Below, piece by piece: positions 6,462 through 8,835 of a stretch of DNA of 8,835 nucleotides. The notes under the pieces are model-generated. The model was not told where the DNA came from. It made no database searches and saw only the letters and a list, made by a program, of their open reading frames with translations. Where the stretch lies: the NCBI GenBank assembly GCA_021201515.1, contig JAJQET010000096.1, positions 1-8,835 on the forward strand, given 5' to 3'. The position numbers and the translations under genes are program-made. Numbering within the stretch: position 1 is the first letter of the stretch; each line of letters begins with the position of its first letter. The DNA comes from Clostridiales bacterium. Lineage in GTDB: Bacteria; Bacillota; Clostridia; Oscillospirales; Oscillospiraceae.

Positions 6462-8180
6462 ACCCTGGAGCTGGTGAATCAGGCCGATACGGTTGGTCTT
6501 GAAGTGGAAGAAGGGGCGGGACTCCAGCTGGATGATTTCCACCGGGCGCATATAGGATTTCAGGCAAGCCATGACCTTGTCCTGAATGTCCTCCACGGTG
6601 TAGCCCTCATGGAGCACCACATAGAGGTAGGGCAGGAAGCAGCCGGGATGGTCCTCATCGGGGGCGATGACAAAGAACTCGTCCTCAATGCCCTCGATGT
6701 CGGCGTCCGCCACCAGGTTCTCCATAGGCAGGGTGGCCAGGTCGCCGCCCTGATACCGGGGGGAGCTGCCTCTGGTGAGGACGTAAACCACACCGTCTTC
6801 GTTCATGTAGCCCAGGTCGCCCATGTGCAGCCAAACCTTGCCGTCGGCATGGGTCTGGAGGGCCTTTGCGGTGGCGACGGGGTCGTCATAGCCCAGCATA
6901 TTGCCCGGGCCGGTCTTGCAGATCTCACCAATCTGGTTGCAGCCAAGCTCCTCCTGGGTGCCGGGCTTAAAGACGCTCAGGGTGGTCAGCGGCATGGGGA
7001 TGCCGATGTTGCCGTTGCCCATGGGATGGGGAGTCATGGGCAGGGACACGTTGGAGCCGGCCTCGCTGGAGCCGTAGCCGGAGGTGAAGCGGACATGGCA
7101 GTTGTGATCCTCCAGCCACTTCTGCGCCGTCCTCAGCTGGGCATTGTTCGTGGATTCTGCACCGGCGCCGGCGGAGTACAGGTGGGACAGGTCATAATCG
7201 TCGGGGATACGGGTGCTGTGAACCAGCGTGTCTGTAAACATGGGAAACAGGCACCAGTTGTTGGGGCGATAGCGCATCAGCTCCAAATCCACATCCTTCG
7301 GGTCGCAGAAGGGATCCAGAATCAGAATCCGATTGGAGGCCAAAGGCAGCAGCGTCATGGAGACGACCACGGCCACCAGGCTGGGGGGGGGCAAAATGGT
7401 GTGCATCCAGGTGGGACGGATGCTGCTGGGGGCACCATAGAAGTTCATCTGATGGATGATACCGATCATGGTGTTGGCGGAGTGGATCACCTGCTTGGAG
7501 GGGCCGGTGGAGCCGCTGGTGTAGGCCCGGTACAGGGGGCGGTGGCAGTCCTCGGCGGCCTCCACGGTGCCGGTATAGCTTTCACCCAGGGCCAGAAACT
7601 CCTGCCAGGTGATGGTGCCGGAGCCGCTGGCGGGCGTGTCGGGATAAAGAGCGTCCAGGGAGTTCTGAACATAATCGGGAATGGCGTCATAGCTGCCGCT
7701 GTTCATCGGGCTGACCAGGATGGCAAGCTCCGTGGCGCTGCCGGAGCGGTAGGCGTCCAGCTCGGCCTGAGACAGGAAGTCATGGGCGATGATGACCTTG
7801 GAGCCGGACTTCCGGACGGCCTCCACGTTCTCCTCCAGGGTGTTGTCCCGACACAGGAGGGAGGCACCGATCTTCTCGGCAGCCAGCAGCAGAACGAAAA
7901 ATTCCGGCACGGTCTGGAGGAATACGGGAATCTGGTCGCCCTCCTGGAACCCAACGGCCCGAAGGCTCTTCGCCGCGGCATCCACCGTCTGGAAGAGGGT
8001 CTTCCAGGAAACGTCCTTGCCATAGTAATTCATGGCGGTCAGGTCCTCGCTGAGGCAGTTGTCCTTCAGGTACTGCATCAGGGTGCACTCCGGAATCTGA
8101 ATCTGGTCCAGCCCTGCGGGGTAATATTTCATCCAGGGGCGGTCGATACTGGGCTTGCCAGTCAATTTAACGTCATTCAT
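6450..8180 (-). CDS. AMP-binding (adenylate-forming) enzyme with altered core motifs
   Basis: 576 residues from ATG 8180, with AAGGAG 9 bases upstream. ANL-superfamily features are clear: phosphate-binding loop TSGSTGPSKQV (221-231), GYGSSEAG (368-375), GEICKTGPGNMLGY (418-431), LHMGDLGYMNEDG (451-463) and Arg470 in the hinge region. Several signatures differ from consensus: K-G after the loop is K-Q (Lys229-Gln230), LHTGD is LHMGD, the segment after Arg470 is rearranged, and the C-terminal P-K-T-x-x-G-K is FKTNRIG, with Gly566 where the adenylation lysine is expected. An N-terminal extension with SIDRPWMKYYP precedes the usual start of the domain. It may form a CoA or carrier thioester with altered chemistry, or only the adenylate. 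It is clearly a different subfamily from the ligase at 4589-6085. Nothing follows it in an operon; its terminator is at 6320-6363, and it is divergent from an HTH regulator that may control it. Confidence 0.86.
   Translation of the reverse strand: MNDVKLTGKPSIDRPWMKYYPAGLDQIQIPECTLMQYLKDNCLSEDLTAMNYYGKDVSWKTLFQTVDAAAKSLRAVGFQEGDQIPVFLQTVPEFFVLLLAAEKIGASLLCRDNTLEENVEAVRKSGSKVIIAHDFLSQAELDAYRSGSATELAILVSPMNSGSYDAIPDYVQNSLDALYPDTPASGSGTITWQEFLALGESYTGTVEAAEDCHRPLYRAYTSGSTGPSKQVIHSANTMIGIIHQMNFYGAPSSIRPTWMHTILPPPSLVAVVVSMTLLPLASNRILILDPFCDPKDVDLELMRYRPNNWCLFPMFTDTLVHSTRIPDDYDLSHLYSAGAGAESTNNAQLRTAQKWLEDHNCHVRFTSGYGSSEAGSNVSLPMTPHPMGNGNIGIPMPLTTLSVFKPGTQEELGCNQIGEICKTGPGNMLGYDDPVATAKALQTHADGKVWLHMGDLGYMNEDGVVYVLTRGSSPRYQGGDLATLPMENLVADADIEGIEDEFFVIAPDEDHPGCFLPYLYVVLHEGYTVEDIQDKVMACLKSYMRPVEIIQLESRPFFHFKTNRIGLIHQLQGVRS
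7383..7391 (-). repeat. Run of nine C in the AMP-binding gene coding strand
   Basis: Nine consecutive G on the plus strand (C on the coding strand) encode Pro264-Pro265-Pro266. It is the longest single-base run I saw in the window. Gain or loss of one base would frameshift the gene well before its GYGSSEAG motif and C-terminal domain. Confidence 0.9.
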
Positions 8181-8189
8181 AATAGTAGT

Positions 8190-8195
8190 CTCCTT
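8190..8195 (-). promoter_or_regulatory. Ribosome-binding site for the minus-strand AMP-binding gene
   Basis: On the minus strand this reads AAGGAG, 9 bases before the ATG at 8180. It is a near-consensus site that settles the start codon. Confidence 0.8.
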
Positions 8196-8237
8196 ATTTT
8201 TTCCACTCCCGCCACACCGGTAAGAGTTTCGTTAATG

Positions 8238-8253
8238 GGTTCCTTCCAGAACC
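8238..8253. repeat. Small inverted repeat at the expected 5' end of the minus-strand transcript
   Basis: GGTTC (8238-8242) and GAACC (8249-8253) are perfect 5-bp arms around a 6-base spacer. It lies just downstream of the candidate -10 at 8260-8265, where it could be an operator or a 5'-end hairpin. Arms this short can occur by chance. Confidence 0.35.
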
Positions 8254-8259
8254 TCATTT

Positions 8260-8288
8260 ACTATAGCACAGGCCGGGGCGGAAAGCAC
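8260..8288 (-). promoter_or_regulatory. Candidate extended -10 promoter for the AMP-binding gene
   Basis: On the minus strand TGC-TATAGT gives an extended -10 (hexamer at 8260-8265, TG at 8267-8268) about 80 bases upstream of the ATG. A weak -35 (GTGCTT, 8283-8288) lies 17 bases further out; a poor -35 is common where the -10 is extended. Confidence 0.6.
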
Positions 8289-8298
8289 GAGAATGTGC
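8285..8298. repeat. Inverted repeat over the -35 region of the minus promoter
   Basis: GCAC-GAGAAT-GTGC has perfect 4-bp arms with a 6-base spacer and covers the weak -35 element of the minus-strand promoter. That is a plausible activator or repressor site, but the arms are short. Confidence 0.3.
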
Positions 8299-8314
8299 AG
8301 GAGGAAAAAATGCG

Positions 8315-8384
8315 AAAATGGAATCACCCGGCAAAAATGGAATCGCTTGTCAAAATTTTGTGAATCACGTGGAATTTAATTCCA
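8315..8384. promoter_or_regulatory. Operator-like cluster: repeated TGGAAT boxes and a 15-bp palindrome
   Basis: AAAATGGAATC occurs at 8315-8325 and again at 8334-8344, 19 bp apart (just under two helical turns). A third TGGAAT at 8370-8375 is the left half of the perfect palindrome TGGAATT-T-AATTCCA (8370-8384). Between them is GTGAATCAC (8360-8368), itself a 4-bp-arm palindrome. The cluster overlaps the likely regulator promoter and lies upstream of the minus-strand promoter, as expected for binding sites of the adjacent HTH protein. Binding itself is inference. Confidence 0.55.
8347..8375 (+). promoter_or_regulatory. Candidate promoter of the HTH regulator gene
   Basis: TTGTCA (8347-8352) matches the -35 consensus at five of six bases, and TGGAAT (8370-8375) matches the -10 at four of six with a 17-base spacer. 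The -10 coincides with the left arm of the 15-bp palindrome, so a protein bound there would block transcription, which would suit autorepression. Confidence 0.5.
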
Positions 8385-8434
8385 ATTGCCAGACAAATGC
8401 GGCGCAAACAGAGCAGAGAGGCAGGTAGTACAAC

Positions 8435-8835
8435 ATGGAAGAAAAGAACCGATTCAGCAGGCTGCTGGAACAGCTCATGTCAGAGGCGGAGATCAAGAAC
8501 TACACTCTGGCCCAGGAACTGCAATACGATGTCTCTTACATCAGCAAATGGATCAGCGGGCGTATGCTCCCGGCGGAAAAGACGGAGCGGAAGGTGCTCA
8601 GCGGCATCAGCCACTGCATCGTCTCCGCCGCCAGCGAGGAAGGGCTGGCCAACCTGCGGACAGATTACAACATCGACCCCACCGACCAGCTGGAGATGGC
8701 AATCTATGACCATCTGGCGGCGGAGTATAACTACGTCCGGGAGCAAGAGAAGAACAACGACGCCGGCATCGGGGGGAAAACCTACTACTACCCGGAGCTG
8801 TCCATGGCCCAGTACCTGGCGAAGATGCAGCATCC
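8435..8835 (+). CDS. Helix-turn-helix transcriptional regulator, N-terminal part (3' end outside window)
   Basis: The frame opens with ATG 8435 and stays open to the window edge, giving 133 residues with no stop. A purine-rich GCAGG lies 9 bases upstream. Residues 7-49 form a compact Xre/Cro-like DNA-binding unit: FSRLLEQLMSEAEIKNYTL, then AQELQYDVSYISKWISGR, with predicted helix 2 at about 24-31 and the recognition helix at about 34-41. The rest (50-133) is mixed helical with no domain I recognise; it has an acidic/basic stretch YVREQEKNN and a YYYPELSMAQYL segment. The total length and effector domain are unknown because the gene is cut. It is transcribed divergently from the AMP-binding gene across a 254-bp spacer with operator-like repeats, so it is a likely regulator of that gene, of itself, or of both. 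Long open frames on the opposite strand here are codon-bias shadows. Confidence 0.78.
   Translation, partial: MEEKNRFSRLLEQLMSEAEIKNYTLAQELQYDVSYISKWISGRMLPAEKTERKVLSGISHCIVSAASEEGLANLRTDYNIDPTDQLEMAIYDHLAAEYNYVREQEKNNDAGIGGKTYYYPELSMAQYLAKMQH

Noticed and set aside
8315..8344. The AAAATGGAATC repeats as the start of a CRISPR or other array
   Set aside because: There are only two full copies and one partial, with 8-25 bp between them and no regular repeat-spacer pattern; operator sites fit better.
6291..8363. 690-codon plus-strand open frame opposite the minus-strand AMP-binding gene
   Set aside because: Gly/Val/His/Gln-rich with no motif. It crosses a terminator and a promoter region; the minus strand has a complete ANL enzyme with promoter, ribosome-binding site and terminator.
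8386..8709. Plus-strand open frame (107 codons) in another frame over the regulator start
   Set aside because: Gln/Arg/His-rich out-of-frame translation that overlaps the regulator; no ribosome-binding site supports it.
8480..8833. Minus-strand open frame (117 codons) opposite the HTH regulator
   Set aside because: The plus-strand frame from 8435 has a helix-turn-helix, a ribosome-binding site and an upstream promoter. The antisense translation has no recognisable feature.

Overview
The window is GC-rich and densely coded, with strong Shine-Dalgarno sequences and several overlapping start/stop junctions. Its gene content resembles a Gram-positive gut Clostridia (Oscillospiraceae or Ruminococcaceae-like) genome. 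That placement is inferred from codon usage, ribosome-binding sites and protein style; there is no rRNA or other marker to confirm it.

Bases 1-6321 (+ strand) are the downstream part of a cell-surface polysaccharide operon that starts before the window. In order it encodes the C-terminal part of a Stealth-type sugar-phosphate transferase, a multi-pass membrane protein that is probably a Wzy-type polymerase, a Wzx/PST-type flippase, a family-3 membrane acyltransferase, an acyl-AMP ligase, and a small acyl carrier protein. Junctions are 21 bp apart, 1 bp overlap, 8 bp overlap, 15 bp apart and 4 bp overlap, so the set is almost certainly co-transcribed and largely translationally coupled. The simplest reading is synthesis, export and polymerisation of a phosphosugar-containing glycan, plus a dedicated ATP-driven route (ligase to carrier to membrane acyltransferase) that decorates it with an acyl group. 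This recalls the logic of the Dlt D-alanylation system but uses a different class of membrane acyltransferase. The acylation role is an inference.

Bases 6322-6449 are a short convergent gap. It holds a 13-bp tandem repeat and a perfect 12-bp-stem terminator whose U-tract serves only the minus strand. A second hairpin has the stop codon of the minus-strand gene in its loop.

Bases 6450-8180 (- strand) encode a second adenylate-forming (AMP-binding) enzyme, only distantly similar to the first. Several of its core motifs are altered, and a run of nine C lies inside the coding sequence.

Bases 8181-8434 are a comparatively AT-rich divergent promoter region. It has a good extended -10 promoter for the minus gene, a candidate promoter for the plus gene, and repeated and palindromic TGGAAT motifs that look like operators.

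From 8435 to the window end (+ strand) is the N-terminal part of a helix-turn-helix regulator, divergently transcribed from the second AMP-binding gene and a natural candidate for controlling it. I saw no tRNA or rRNA gene, CRISPR array, insertion sequence or phage gene.
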